Assembly (NCBI GenBank): GCA_021647145.1
Contig: JAKIVF010000007.1
Span: 1-52,325, forward strand
Source: Methylococcaceae bacterium
Lineage (GTDB): Bacteria; Pseudomonadota; Gammaproteobacteria; Methylococcales; Methylomonadaceae
Direction of reading: 5' to 3'
Length of the DNA: 52,325 nt
Numbering within the stretch: position 1 is the stretch's first letter; each line of letters begins with the position of its first letter. Below are positions 43,712-52,325 of this stretch, piece after piece. The position numbers and the translations under genes are program-made. Below the pieces are notes generated by a model. It searched no databases. It was not told where the DNA came from and worked only from the letters and a program-made list of their open reading frames with translations.

Positions 43712-45040
43712 GTGCAAAACAAAGAAGAGATTAATCGATTAAAAAACCTTGTCCAGGATCTATTGGACGAATCAAAAAAACAAGGGGCAACCTCAGCAGA
43801 AGCTGGTCTTAGTGTAGATAACGGGTTGTCAGTCACTGCGCGCTTAGGTGAGGTGGAAACAATAGAGCATCATTGTGATCAAGGTTTAGGAATTACGGTT
43901 TACATCGGTAAAAAGAAAGGTTCAGCTAATACTAATGACCTTTCTCCAAATTCAATTAAGGAAACTGTTAAGGCTGCTTGTAGTATTGCTAGTTTTTCTA
44001 ATGAAGATGAGTTTTCTGGATTACCTGATAAAGACAGTTTAGCAGTTGAATTTCCTGATCTTGATAGAAATCATCCTTGGAATCTAGATGCTGAAACAGC
44101 CATTAACTTGGCAGTGGAGTGTGAAGATAGCGCACGTTCGTTTGATAAGGAAATTAATAACTCAGAAGGTGCAACAATCAATAGTCATCAAGGGATTAGA
44201 GTGCTAGGAAATAGCTTAGGTTTTTTGCAAGGCTATCAATCTACTCGCCATTCAATGAGCTGTTCGGTGTTAGGCGAACGAGATGGTGAAATGCAAAGGG
44301 ATTATTGGTACAGTGTTTCTAGAAAAGCAGAAAAATTAGAATCAGCCACGGAAATAGGAACTAAAGCTGCGGAAAGAACAATTAAACGGTTAGGAGCGCG
44401 TAGTTTATCAACTCGGCAATGTCCTGTTCTATATTCTTCAGAAGTTGCTTCAGGTTTAATTGGATCGCTGATTGGAGCAATAAGTGGAGGTAGTTTATAC
44501 AGAAAATCCAGTTTTTTACTGGATGCATTAGGAACAAAAATCTTACCAGAATTTATTCATATTCATGAACAGCCTCATTTAAAAATGGCTTTAGGAAGTT
44601 CAGTTTATGATGCAGAAGGTGTATCAACAATAGCTAGAGATATTGTTAAAGAAGGTGTTTTACAAGGGTATGTATTAAGTAGTTATTCAGCGCGAAAGCT
44701 AGGTATGAAGAATACCGGAAATGCAGGAGGCGTACATAATTTAACCGTTGATTCAAGTACTAATGATTTTTTTGCTATGCTGAAACAATTAGATACTGGG
44801 CTATTAGTGACAGAATTAATGGGTTCTGGGGTTAATGGAGTGACGGGGGATTATTCAAGGGGAGCTTCTGGCTTTTGGGTAGAAAGTGGACAGATTCAGT
44901 ATCCTGTTGAAGAAATTACTATTGCTGGAAATTTAAAGGATATGTATAAAAATATTGTTTCTGTAGGAAATGATGTAGATTATCGGGGGAATATTAGAAC
45001 AGGGTCTATATTGATTGAGCAAATGGCTGTAGCGGGGTAG
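43712..45040 (+). CDS. pmbA: Metalloprotease subunit PmbA (TldE)
   Basis: Non-catalytic partner of TldD in the TldD/E protease. It has no HExxxH motif. It contains LGITVYIGKKKGSANTNDLS, VYRKS-like GGSLYRKSSFLLDALG, and the C-terminal ELMGSGVNGVTGDYSRGASGFWVE of the family. The open frame begins at 43640, overlapping tldD, but similarity to E. coli PmbA starts about where a GTG at 43712 would begin the protein (MQNKEEINRLKN). I prefer that start; it gives 442 residues. The yjgA gene that often precedes pmbA is absent. Confidence 0.94.
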   Translation: MQNKEEINRLKNLVQDLLDESKKQGATSAEAGLSVDNGLSVTARLGEVETIEHHCDQGLGITVYIGKKKGSANTNDLSPNSIKETVKAACSIASFSNEDEFSGLPDKDSLAVEFPDLDRNHPWNLDAETAINLAVECEDSARSFDKEINNSEGATINSHQGIRVLGNSLGFLQGYQSTRHSMSCSVLGERDGEMQRDYWYSVSRKAEKLESATEIGTKAAERTIKRLGARSLSTRQCPVLYSSEVASGLIGSLIGAISGGSLYRKSSFLLDALGTKILPEFIHIHEQPHLKMALGSSVYDAEGVSTIARDIVKEGVLQGYVLSSYSARKLGMKNTGNAGGVHNLTVDSSTNDFFAMLKQLDTGLLVTELMGSGVNGVTGDYSRGASGFWVESGQIQYPVEEITIAGNLKDMYKNIVSVGNDVDYRGNIRTGSILIEQMAVAG

Positions 45041-45200
45041 TATGCCCTCATGAATGTCCTATGCTATTGTTTGGCATGCCTAATAGTTAAGACAATTAAT
45101 CCACTAAATTCGCACAAATAATTTACTCTGATTCCCTTTGTTGTTACAGTTATTACAAGTTGAATCATTAACCCGACGGACTCCAAGTATGAGTTAAAAC

Positions 45201-45755
45201 ATGAGATTTTTAAAGATTATTTTTTTAGTAAGTTTATTATCGTTAGTAAATAGTTGTGCGACTTTAAGTCGTGAGACCTGTATGCAGAGAGAGTGGTTTG
45301 AATTAGGCCTTAGAGACGGTACAAATGGAAGGGCTTTTAATCGTATTCGGGAACACCTAAAAGCCTGTTCAGAATATGGTATTCAAATTGATAGAGAACA
45401 ATATAGTGCAGGACGAGAAAAAGGATTGCAAACTTATTGCCAACTTGATAATGCTGTTAAAACGGGCTTGGAAGGAGATCTTTACCAATCGGTTTGTCCT
45501 TCTGAAATCCACACTCCTTTTCTACGTTATAACCAAGATGCTTATTATGTTTATAGTAGTAAAAAAAAATTAGAAGATCTAGAAAGTAAATTAGAGGATA
45601 AGGATCGTTGTATGTTAGACGATAAATTAACCGATGATGAACGTTTAAAAATTCAGGATGATATTCAAGATTTAGAAAGTCAAAGAGAAAGAGTTATTGA
45701 TGAGATTGATTCAAGAGAAAATCGATTAGAAGACTTAATTGAAAACGGATATTAA
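45201..45755 (+). CDS. DUF2799-domain lipoprotein
   Basis: A 184-residue lipoprotein with the lipobox VNSC (Cys19). The domain that follows matches DUF2799: WFELGLRDGTNGR, then HLKACSEYGIQID, then YSAGREKGLQTYC. About 60 C-terminal residues are highly charged and form a predicted coiled coil (120-184). The function of DUF2799 is unknown. It lies alone, convergent with the ferredoxin gene, after a 160-base gap without a terminator. Confidence 0.82.
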   Translation: MRFLKIIFLVSLLSLVNSCATLSRETCMQREWFELGLRDGTNGRAFNRIREHLKACSEYGIQIDREQYSAGREKGLQTYCQLDNAVKTGLEGDLYQSVCPSEIHTPFLRYNQDAYYVYSSKKKLEDLESKLEDKDRCMLDDKLTDDERLKIQDDIQDLESQRERVIDEIDSRENRLEDLIENGY

Positions 45756-45832
45756 AATTTTTAACCATTAATATTTGTTTTTAAGCTACTATGCTTGCGG
45801 TACGAATGGTAATATAGAAATTAATAATTAAA

Positions 45833-46078
45833 TCAATTTGTTAGCTTTAAATATTTTTGATATAAGCTATCTTGGTTTTCTACATTTTTAGGGTCTTTAT
45901 CAATACAGTCTACTGGACATACTTCAATACATTGTGGTAAATCGTGATGGCCAACGCATTCAGTACATAAAGCAGGGTCAATAATATAGATTTCTTCGCC
46001 TTGGCTGATAGCACCATTTGGGCATTCGGGTTCGCAAACATCGCAGTTAATACATTCGTCATCTATTTCTAATGCCAT
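45833..46078 (-). CDS. YfhL-type ferredoxin, 2[4Fe-4S]
   Basis: A small cytoplasmic iron-sulfur protein of 81 residues. Two clusters are bound through Cys9, Cys12, Cys15 and Cys19, and through Cys38, Cys41, Cys50, Cys54 and Cys58. The eight-residue insertion between cysteines of the second cluster (CTECVGHHDLPQC) is characteristic of the YfhL (AlvinFdx) class. Such ferredoxins have very negative potentials. It follows coaD and rsmD in the same direction, nine bases after coaD, an arrangement common in gammaproteobacteria. Confidence 0.94.
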   Translation of the reverse strand: MALEIDDECINCDVCEPECPNGAISQGEEIYIIDPALCTECVGHHDLPQCIEVCPVDCIDKDPKNVENQDSLYQKYLKLTN

Positions 46079-46086
46079 TTTTTTCC

Positions 46087-46566
46087 TTATTTAAACTTTT
46101 TAATTAAGCGTTCTTCTACGCACTTAGGTACAAAACTAGAGACATCACCCTTTAGTTTTGCAATTTCTCTTATCATGCTTGAAGAAATAAATTCGTATTG
46201 TTCTGCTGGAGTTAGAAACATAGTTTCCAATTCTGGCGATAAGCGCCGATTCATACCCGCCATTTGAAATTCATATTCAAAATCTGATACTGCACGTAAA
46301 CCTCTTAAGACTAAGTTAGCACCCTGTTCTTTAGCACAGTCAACCAATAAGTTGTCAAACCCTATAATACTAATATTTGAAAGACTGGTGGTGACTTCTT
46401 TCGCCATTGTGACTCGTTCTTCTAAAGAAAAAAGCGGTGTTTTTCCTTGGTTAACTGCAACTGCGATGATGACTTTATGGAAAAGTTTAGATGCTCTTAA
46501 TATAATGTCAATATGACCATCCGTCATGGGATCAAAGGTACCAGGGTAAATAGCCGTTATGTTCAA
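46087..46566 (-). CDS. coaD: Phosphopantetheine adenylyltransferase
   Basis: Penultimate enzyme of coenzyme A synthesis, joining ATP and 4'-phosphopantetheine. The 159 residues contain the nucleotidyltransferase motif GTFDPMTDGHIDI (9-21) with His18, and the ISSSMIREIA motif (about 128-137). It is between rsmD and the ferredoxin gene. Confidence 0.97.
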   Translation of the reverse strand: MNITAIYPGTFDPMTDGHIDIILRASKLFHKVIIAVAVNQGKTPLFSLEERVTMAKEVTTSLSNISIIGFDNLLVDCAKEQGANLVLRGLRAVSDFEYEFQMAGMNRRLSPELETMFLTPAEQYEFISSSMIREIAKLKGDVSSFVPKCVEERLIKKFK

Positions 46567-46618
46567 ATTCTTGAGTATGACTGATCAAAAAAATCCGAAT
46601 TTTAACACAAAATTAAAA

Positions 46619-47170
46619 TTAGTTTCGTTGAAACAAGTAATATTCTACTCCTCCAGCTTTTTTATTTTTTAGGCATTGCCAGTTATTAGGCATATCATCT
46701 AAAGAATTTTTTTTTTCCACCTCCAGATAAATTTTGGCAGAAGGCGTGAGCCAGTTTTTATCTTCCAGCCAATGGCAACTTTGTTGGGCTAGTCCCATAC
46801 CAAACGGAGGGTCTAAGAAAACCAGATTAAACGGCTCTGAATCTCCGGCTAAAAACTCAAAGACATCCATTTGCACAATTTTAATTTGTTTTGCCGTTAA
46901 TTTAATCTTATTCTCGTTTATTAACCGGCAAGTTTGAGGGTTGTTTTCTATCAGCGTCACTGTCGATGCCCCTCTGGAAGCAGCTTCAAACCCTAAAGCA
47001 CCGCTTCCTGCATATAAATCGAGGCATCGGCTTGCCGTCACATCATGTTGTAACCAATTGAATAATGTTTCTCTAACTCTTGCCGGTGTCGGTCTTAAGC
47101 CAGGAGAGTCTTCAAAAATAAGTTGTCGACTCCTCCATTCCCCTGCAATAATTTTAAGTTTATTTTTCAC
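46619..47170 (-). CDS. rsmD: 16S rRNA (guanine966-N2)-methyltransferase
   Basis: Class I SAM-dependent methyltransferase modifying G966 of 16S rRNA. The 183 residues include the start GEWRSRQLIFEDSPGLRPT, the SAM motif LDLYAGSGALGFEAASRGA (50-68) and the catalytic LDPPFG (about 119). It lies 30 bases after the M16 peptidase gene and leads into coaD. Confidence 0.96.
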   Translation of the reverse strand: MKNKLKIIAGEWRSRQLIFEDSPGLRPTPARVRETLFNWLQHDVTASRCLDLYAGSGALGFEAASRGASTVTLIENNPQTCRLINENKIKLTAKQIKIVQMDVFEFLAGDSEPFNLVFLDPPFGMGLAQQSCHWLEDKNWLTPSAKIYLEVEKKNSLDDMPNNWQCLKNKKAGGVEYYLFQRN

Positions 47171-47200
47171 TTATGGGTATATCTATTAATTTTGTGATAT

Positions 47201-48499
47201 TTACTTTTTACCGCCTACAGTAATAGTATGAATATTTTCGGGATTTATGCGTTTTTTAAAAGCCTTTCGAATAGAGTCAACCGTAACCGCTTCAATTTTT
47301 TTCTGAAACACATCTAAATAATTTAAAGGCATTTGATAAAAACCAATCATCGCTGCGTAATTCGATAATTTGCTATTGGTATCAAAGCGCATGGCAAACC
47401 CTCCTGTGATATTCTTTTTAGCGGCAACGAGTGCTTTTTCTGTCGGGCCGTTTTTAACGAAGTTTTCTAAAGTTTTTTGCATTATATCAACGGCTTGCTC
47501 AGTTTGATCATTGCGTGTTTGTAGGCTCATTATAAAAGGTCCTTTTTTTAGCATGGGAGAGAAATGGCTTGATGCACTGTAGGCAAGCCCCTTTTTTTCT
47601 CTTACCTCTATAAATAATTGAGAAACTAATCCGCTGCCGCCTAAAATATGGTTTCCAACATAGAAATCAAAATAGTTTGGGTCTTTTCGGTTCATCCCAA
47701 TTAAACCGGCTAAAACATGGGTTTGTGTCGACGGAAAGTCAATATGTTTAGTTGAGCCTGATGATGTGAAATTTACTTTAGGGAGTGCATCCGGTTTGCT
47801 TCCAGCTTTTAAGTTGCTCACTAATGTTTCCGCAGTCGCCATTGCCTGTTTTTTACTCATATCCCCAACGATAACGACCATTGCATTTTTTGCCACGTAA
47901 TATTGCTGGTAAAAAGTTTTGATATCATCTTCAGAAAAATTAGAGACTGATTCGATATTTCCTCCGGTAGGGTGTGCATAGGGGTGATCTTTATATAATG
48001 ATTTAAAGAATTCAATGCCGGCTATTGCTCCTGGAGATTCTTCTCTGTGTTTTAGGCCTGCCAGTGTTCGGTTTTTTTCACGTTGAAAATCATTTTTGTT
48101 AAAATTTGGCTGACTTAAAATAACCTGCATGGTCTGCAATGCTTTGTTAAGTAGCTTAGTTTCTGTTAGTGAGCGTAATGATACCGAAGCAGTGTCTATA
48201 GATGCATCTGCACCAAATTGAGCCCCAACACTTTCAAAGCGTTGAGCAATATCGTCAGCATTCCATTCACCAGCGCCGGTATCTAATAATGCTGAGGTTA
48301 AGGAAGCTATTCCTTGCTGTTTACCATCTCTTGCACTTCCTGCATCAAAAACAACTTGAATATCAACCATAGGTAAGCCAGTAGTTTCTACAAATAAGAC
48401 TGAGCTTCCTTGTGCTGTTTGCCATTGCTCTATTTTTGCCGCAGAAAAAGCAGAATGTGAAACTAAAAGAAAAAAAAGTCCAATAAAATTAATGCGCAT
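47201..48499 (-). CDS. M16 peptidase-like protein, non-catalytic subunit
   Basis: A 432-residue exported protein of the M16 family with a signal peptide (about 1-19). The zinc motif HXXEH is replaced by the GIASLTSALLDTGA region, so it has no metal site. The C-terminal region with REKKGLAYSASSHFSPM is well kept. Such proteins pair with a catalytic M16 subunit, as in the mitochondrial processing peptidase and related bacterial pairs. It overlaps the gene for the catalytic partner by eleven bases. Confidence 0.92.
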   Translation of the reverse strand: MRINFIGLFFLLVSHSAFSAAKIEQWQTAQGSSVLFVETTGLPMVDIQVVFDAGSARDGKQQGIASLTSALLDTGAGEWNADDIAQRFESVGAQFGADASIDTASVSLRSLTETKLLNKALQTMQVILSQPNFNKNDFQREKNRTLAGLKHREESPGAIAGIEFFKSLYKDHPYAHPTGGNIESVSNFSEDDIKTFYQQYYVAKNAMVVIVGDMSKKQAMATAETLVSNLKAGSKPDALPKVNFTSSGSTKHIDFPSTQTHVLAGLIGMNRKDPNYFDFYVGNHILGGSGLVSQLFIEVREKKGLAYSASSHFSPMLKKGPFIMSLQTRNDQTEQAVDIMQKTLENFVKNGPTEKALVAAKKNITGGFAMRFDTNSKLSNYAAMIGFYQMPLNYLDVFQKKIEAVTVDSIRKAFKKRINPENIHTITVGGKK

Positions 48500-49859
48500 G
48501 ACGACCTCCTGCTATTTTGCTAGTCCGTTTTTGTTGGGTGATGGGTTGGGGATCAAGATAAGCAATATTTAATTTTTCTTCTAGTAAATATTTACGTGCT
48601 ACATCCCGTATTTGCTTAGCAGTAATTAAATTCACTTTATCTACATACTCATCTGCTTTTTCCCAGCCTAGCCCGACTGTTTCAAGCATTCCTAATTGCA
48701 TGGCCTGATAAAAATTAGAATCTTTTTCATACACGGCACTAGCTAAAACTTGTGCTTTAACGCGTTGTAACTCTTCATCTGAAACTAACTCTCTTTTTAA
48801 CGTATTAATCTCTTCCTTTAAAGCATATTCTAGGTCAAAGACTGTTTTCCCTTCGGCAGGCGTTGCATCCAGCATGAATAAATCAGGTAAGCGCGACATG
48901 ATGTTATAGCCCGCCCCAGCAGAGACTGCAATTTGACTGCCTCTAACTAGTTTGGATGCTAATCTAGCACTGCTTCCTCCATCAAGAATCCCTGCTAATA
49001 CCTCTAAGGCGTATGCTTCTAGTTCATTATCAATGGTGTTGAGTACAGGGACTTTATAACCCATTAAAATATACGGGAGTTTAGCGGGTAATTTAATGGT
49101 TGTTTTTCGTTCCCCATGTTGTTCTAACTCAGCTTGTGGTTTGATGGGCCTAATAACGCTGGTTTTTAATTCCGCAAAATATTTTTCAGCCAGCGCAAAT
49201 ACTGCATCATGTTGTACATCACCTGCAACGACTAAGGTTGCATTATTAGGTGCATACCAACGTTCGTACCATACTTGCAAATCATCTGTTTGATAATTTG
49301 CAATGTCAGAAGGCCAGCCAATAACCGGGTTTTTATAAGGGCTATTTGTAAAGGCCATTGCCATAAAAAATTCTTGTGTTTTAGAACGTGGTTTATCATC
49401 TGTTCGCATACGACGTTCTTCTGTGACAACTTCTAATTCTTTTTTTAACTCTTTAGGGTCTAGGCGTAAATTTCGCATTCGATCCGCTTCCAATTCAAAG
49501 CTGACTTCTAAACGAGATTTTTCCATGGTCTGAAAATAAGCCGTATAGTCACGACCTGTAAAAGCATTTTCATTACCTCCATTTTCTGCAATAATACGAG
49601 AAAACTCACCTAATGGATGTTTTTCAGTTCCTTTAAACATCATGTGTTCAAGCATATGAGAAACACCTGTAATACCATTTGGCTCATAACTCGAGCCTAC
49701 CTTATACCAAATTTGAGAAACCACAACAGGTGAGCGGTGATCTTCTTTTACCAAAACCTTTAAACCATTTTTAAGTATGCGTTCATGCACTTTAATGCTT
49801 GAACTGTAAGCATTAATAGGCAAGAAAATGAGTGACAATAGTAATGTCCTGAAAATCAT
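48489..49859 (-). CDS. M16 zinc peptidase, catalytic subunit
   Basis: A 456-residue exported protein (signal about 1-20) with the inverted zinc motif HMLEH (68-72) in GVSHMLEHMMFKG. The third ligand Glu is about 77 residues downstream in ELEVVTEERRM. It is a periplasmic or outer-membrane-associated protease of unknown substrate. It is followed by its non-catalytic partner, and the overlap indicates equal production. Confidence 0.94.
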   Translation of the reverse strand: MIFRTLLLSLIFLPINAYSSSIKVHERILKNGLKVLVKEDHRSPVVVSQIWYKVGSSYEPNGITGVSHMLEHMMFKGTEKHPLGEFSRIIAENGGNENAFTGRDYTAYFQTMEKSRLEVSFELEADRMRNLRLDPKELKKELEVVTEERRMRTDDKPRSKTQEFFMAMAFTNSPYKNPVIGWPSDIANYQTDDLQVWYERWYAPNNATLVVAGDVQHDAVFALAEKYFAELKTSVIRPIKPQAELEQHGERKTTIKLPAKLPYILMGYKVPVLNTIDNELEAYALEVLAGILDGGSSARLASKLVRGSQIAVSAGAGYNIMSRLPDLFMLDATPAEGKTVFDLEYALKEEINTLKRELVSDEELQRVKAQVLASAVYEKDSNFYQAMQLGMLETVGLGWEKADEYVDKVNLITAKQIRDVARKYLLEEKLNIAYLDPQPITQQKRTSKIAGGRHAH

Positions 49860-49958
49860 GAATTCTCCGTTATCAATAATGTTAGCGATCGGACTATTTC
49901 AATAATGAATAGTTCACTGTATTCTATACGTTCTTAAACGGGTTAGGCATAAAAAATA

Positions 49959-50852
49959 ATGACAAATGCACAATCAACCTTATCCTGGAAAAACTATCTT
50001 GAATTATGCAAGCCCAAAGTAGTCGTTCTTCTTGTTTTTACAGCGATAGTGGGGATGTTACTAGCTGTCCCAGGCATGCCGCCTTTAGTAAATTTAATAT
50101 ACGGTACTCTAGGTATTGGGCTTGCGTCATCCTCGGCAGCAGCAATTAATCACTTTATAGATCAAAAAGCCGATGCTGAAATGTCTCGAACGCAAAACCG
50201 ACCTTTGCCTACGGGAGAGTTAAATTCCCGAAATGTACTGGTTTTTGCGGGTTTTATTGGCCTATTGGCAATGATTATTCTGGTTGTATTTGTTAATACA
50301 CTGACTGCTGTTTTAACTTTTCTCTCACTGATTGGCTATGCTGTTATTTATACCATTTATCTTAAGCATATGACGCCTCAAAACATTGTTATTGGTGGTG
50401 CAGCAGGTGCTGCGCCCCCTTTGTTGGGCTGGTGTGCGATAACAGGAGAGGTTCATCCGCATGCCTTATTATTATTTTTGATTATTTTTGTCTGGACGCC
50501 ACCCCATTTTTGGGCATTAGCGGTAGCAAAACGTGAGGAATACGCAAAAGCAAAAATTCCTATGTTGCCTGTAACCCATGGTGCAGAGTTTACACGCTTA
50601 CAAATATTACTCTATACCATATTGCTATTCATTGTTACTCTTCTGCCATACTTGACTGGGATGAGTCGTTTGATTTATCTGTTGAGTGCAATAACCCTAG
50701 GTTCTATTTTTATTTATTATGCGATTAATTTAATGCGTTATAAAGATAATAAAACGGCAATGAAAACTTTTTTCTTCTCAATTACTTACTTGATGTTAAT
50801 GTTTGCCGCGTTGTTAATCGACCATTATTTTCCAATAACTCTATCAGCATGA
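49959..50852 (+). CDS. cyoE: Protoheme IX farnesyltransferase (heme O synthase)
   Basis: UbiA-family membrane prenyltransferase that farnesylates heme B to heme O for terminal oxidases. The 297 residues form about nine membrane helices. The first Asp-rich loop is NHFIDQKAD (64-72), followed by RTQNRPLPTG. The second conserved loop is YLKHMTPQNIVIGGAAGA. No oxidase subunit genes lie next to it in this window. It overlaps the next gene by four bases. Confidence 0.95.
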   Translation: MTNAQSTLSWKNYLELCKPKVVVLLVFTAIVGMLLAVPGMPPLVNLIYGTLGIGLASSSAAAINHFIDQKADAEMSRTQNRPLPTGELNSRNVLVFAGFIGLLAMIILVVFVNTLTAVLTFLSLIGYAVIYTIYLKHMTPQNIVIGGAAGAAPPLLGWCAITGEVHPHALLLFLIIFVWTPPHFWALAVAKREEYAKAKIPMLPVTHGAEFTRLQILLYTILLFIVTLLPYLTGMSRLIYLLSAITLGSIFIYYAINLMRYKDNKTAMKTFFFSITYLMLMFAALLIDHYFPITLSA

Positions 50853-51841
50853 GTAAATTACATACTGAGCATCCATTTGCAGAATTTATAAAAATATTAG
50901 GAAAAGGGAAAAAAGGTTCAAAGCCTCTTACTCAAGATGAAGCCTATCGTGCAATGGCGATGATTTTAGCAGATAAGGTTGAGCCTATTCAGCTAGGTGC
51001 ATTTTTAATGCTAATGCGAGTAAAAGAAGAAACACCAGAAGAACTTGCAGGGTTTGTTCAAGCAGCACGGGAATCGATTATTCTTCCAAAGATTAATCTT
51101 CAAATAGATTTAGACTGGTCGTCTTATGCTGGAAAAAGACGTCATTTACCTTGGTTTTTACTTTCAACGTTGTTGTTAGCCAAAAATGGAGTTCGTATTT
51201 TTATGCATGGTGCTAGCGGACATACAGAAGGACGGATATATACTAAAAATGTATTGAAGTATCTGGGTTGTGCAAACTCAAAGAGTATTGAAGAATCAAT
51301 TGAGCAGATTAAAGAAACCAATTTCAGTTACCTTTCTTTAGAATATATCTGTCCCAAATTATATGAAATGATTAATCTTCGGCCTATGATGGGGCTGCGT
51401 TCTCCTGTGCATACCTTAGTTAGGTTAATTAACCCATTAAAGGCTTCTCATGGAATTCAAGGTATATTTCATCCAAGTTATCGACAAGTTCATCAAAAAG
51501 CAGCTCTATTATTAAATCAACCTAGTATGGCGGTGCTAAAAGGGGAGGGAGGGGAAACTGAACGTAATCCTGACGTTGATTGCCTTGTTCAATCTGTAAA
51601 AAACAATCAATTAGTAGAAGAACTATGGCCTGCACTTTTTGCTCGTAGACATGTCAAATCAGAACACCTTGATCCACAGCAGCTTGCTTTGTTATGGCAA
51701 GGGGAGTTGAACGATGAATTTGCGGAAGCTGCAGTTATTGGCACCGCTGCGGTTGCATTAAAATTAATAGGAAAGAGCAATACTCAAAAACAGGCTCATG
51801 ATTTGGCTACAAAATTTTGGATAGAAAGGAATTTTCGCTGA
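50849..51841 (+). CDS. ybiB: TrpD2/YbiB-family protein
   Basis: A 330-residue protein with the anthranilate phosphoribosyltransferase fold, matching the TrpD2 (YbiB) branch. It has an N-terminal helical part with AYRAMAMILADKVEPIQLGAFLM. The region equivalent to the TrpD active site reads HGASGHTEGRIYTKNVL. YbiB is reported to bind nucleic acids and to be under LexA control in E. coli; TrpD activity has not been found for it. No SOS box was seen here. There are no trp genes nearby. It overlaps cyoE by four bases, so the two are co-transcribed. Confidence 0.85.
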   Translation: MSKLHTEHPFAEFIKILGKGKKGSKPLTQDEAYRAMAMILADKVEPIQLGAFLMLMRVKEETPEELAGFVQAARESIILPKINLQIDLDWSSYAGKRRHLPWFLLSTLLLAKNGVRIFMHGASGHTEGRIYTKNVLKYLGCANSKSIEESIEQIKETNFSYLSLEYICPKLYEMINLRPMMGLRSPVHTLVRLINPLKASHGIQGIFHPSYRQVHQKAALLLNQPSMAVLKGEGGETERNPDVDCLVQSVKNNQLVEELWPALFARRHVKSEHLDPQQLALLWQGELNDEFAEAAVIGTAAVALKLIGKSNTQKQAHDLATKFWIERNFR

Positions 51842-51901
51842 AAAGTTAGTTTAGTCCAATATATTTAATAAAAAGAATTGAAACATCCCAATAAAATCAT
51901 A

Positions 51902-52325
51902 AGTACCCACGTAAAATTAATTTAACCTTTCAAGAAAACTCAACATTGTAAGTTATTCCAATATTAGAAAGTACATTAAATAGTTCTTTCTTCAGGGAAA
52001 GATAGGATTCATAAGCTGAGAAAGGCAACCACTCATATTTTATTTTACGCCATACGATTTCAATGATATTTAACTCAGGCGAATAAGGTGGAATCCGATA
52101 AATACTTAATTTCCTTTCCTTCCATTTTTCAAGGTTCTCATTAAATTCATTGCTCGTATGAGTTGATGCGTTATCAATAATAAGCGTCGTTGGTTTTATA
52201 ATTTGATGAGAAAATTCGTCAATGCAGGCGGTGACAATCGAACTGTTAACCGTTCCTTCAAAAACAAAAGACTGAAACTCGCAATCCCTGTTAACAAAGC
52301 CTAATACATTAAGGCGCTTACTTTT
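51902..52325. mobile_element. IS630-family insertion sequence, right part only
   Basis: The element starts at AGTACCC after a TA dinucleotide (51900-51901), the IS630 target. The next bases include AAAATTAATTTAAC, the same end sequence as in the 191-base element at 18949-19139. A partial transposase gene runs to the window edge. The other end lies outside, so length and completeness are unknown. The boundary at 51902 rests on the shared end and on the TA. Confidence 0.8.
51930..52325 (-). CDS. IS630-family transposase, C-terminal part
   Basis: A frame of 131 residues, open to the window edge and ending at a TGA (plus positions 51930-51932). It holds the second half of a DDE_3 endonuclease domain. 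The catalytic Asp of the second block is in LIIDNASTHTS and the catalytic Glu is in IPPYSPELNIIEIVW, a clear IS630 signature. The N-terminal helix-turn-helix and the first Asp are outside the window. No stop or frameshift interrupts the visible part, so the copy may be active. Confidence 0.88.
   Translation of the reverse strand, partial: KSKRLNVLGFVNRDCEFQSFVFEGTVNSSIVTACIDEFSHQIIKPTTLIIDNASTHTSNEFNENLEKWKERKLSIYRIPPYSPELNIIEIVWRKIKYEWLPFSAYESYLSLKKELFNVLSNIGITYNVEFS

Overview
The window is an AT-rich chromosomal segment of a gammaproteobacterial (type I) methanotroph, most likely of the order Methylococcales. The decisive evidence is a complete pmoC-pmoA-pmoB operon for particulate methane monooxygenase, with every metal ligand of the family in place. 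The rest of the gene content (mla lipid transport, murA-his block, full ccm cytochrome c maturation set, rlmH-maf-rng-yhdP-nit-tldD-pmbA block, rsmD-coaD-ferredoxin block) is ordinary gammaproteobacterial core. The low GC fits marine or host-associated methanotroph lineages, but that is inference and no species name is offered.

Layout. 1-201: start of an unknown membrane-anchored protein, minus strand, cut by the window edge. 325-3529: pmoCAB with a sigma-70 type promoter, a leader, two intergenic stem-loops and an intrinsic terminator. 3656-10660: mlaF-mlaE-mlaD-mlaB (no mlaC), murA, hisG, hisD, hisC, plus strand. 10720-17637: ccmABCDEFGHI, minus strand, head to tail with several overlaps. 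17952-18602: SirB-family membrane protein and a cold-shock protein, convergent on a shared terminator. 18949-19139: a 191-bp element with inverted ends that I read as a non-autonomous relative of the IS630-type element entering at the right edge. 19151-24569: phosphorylase-fold protein plus glycosyltransferase, Rsd/AlgQ-type regulator, UPF0182 membrane protein, small lipoprotein. 24740-33436: pepN, an unrecognised secreted protein, SGNH hydrolase, DUF423 protein, moaB, Do-family protease, lipoprotein. 33529-45040: fliW, then rlmH-maf-rng-yhdP-nit-bamC-like-tldD-pmbA. 45201-51841: DUF2799 lipoprotein, ferredoxin, coaD, rsmD, an M16 peptidase pair, cyoE, trpD2/ybiB. 51902-52325: right part of an IS630-family insertion sequence.

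How the genes fit together. Methane is oxidised by PmoABC in the membrane. The ccm proteins make the c-type cytochromes on which periplasmic methanol oxidation and respiration depend, and CyoE supplies heme O for terminal oxidases. Several genes serve the envelope: Mla and YhdP in phospholipid movement, MurA in peptidoglycan, a BamC-like and a BamE-like lipoprotein, a Do protease and two M16 peptidases.

The most unusual points are the MITE-like element that shares its ends with the IS630 copy, the mla operon without mlaC, the phosphorylase/glycosyltransferase pair, a strong plus-strand terminator with no plus-strand gene before it, and an unclassified secreted protein. I did not find a CRISPR array, tRNA, rRNA, prophage or defence island.
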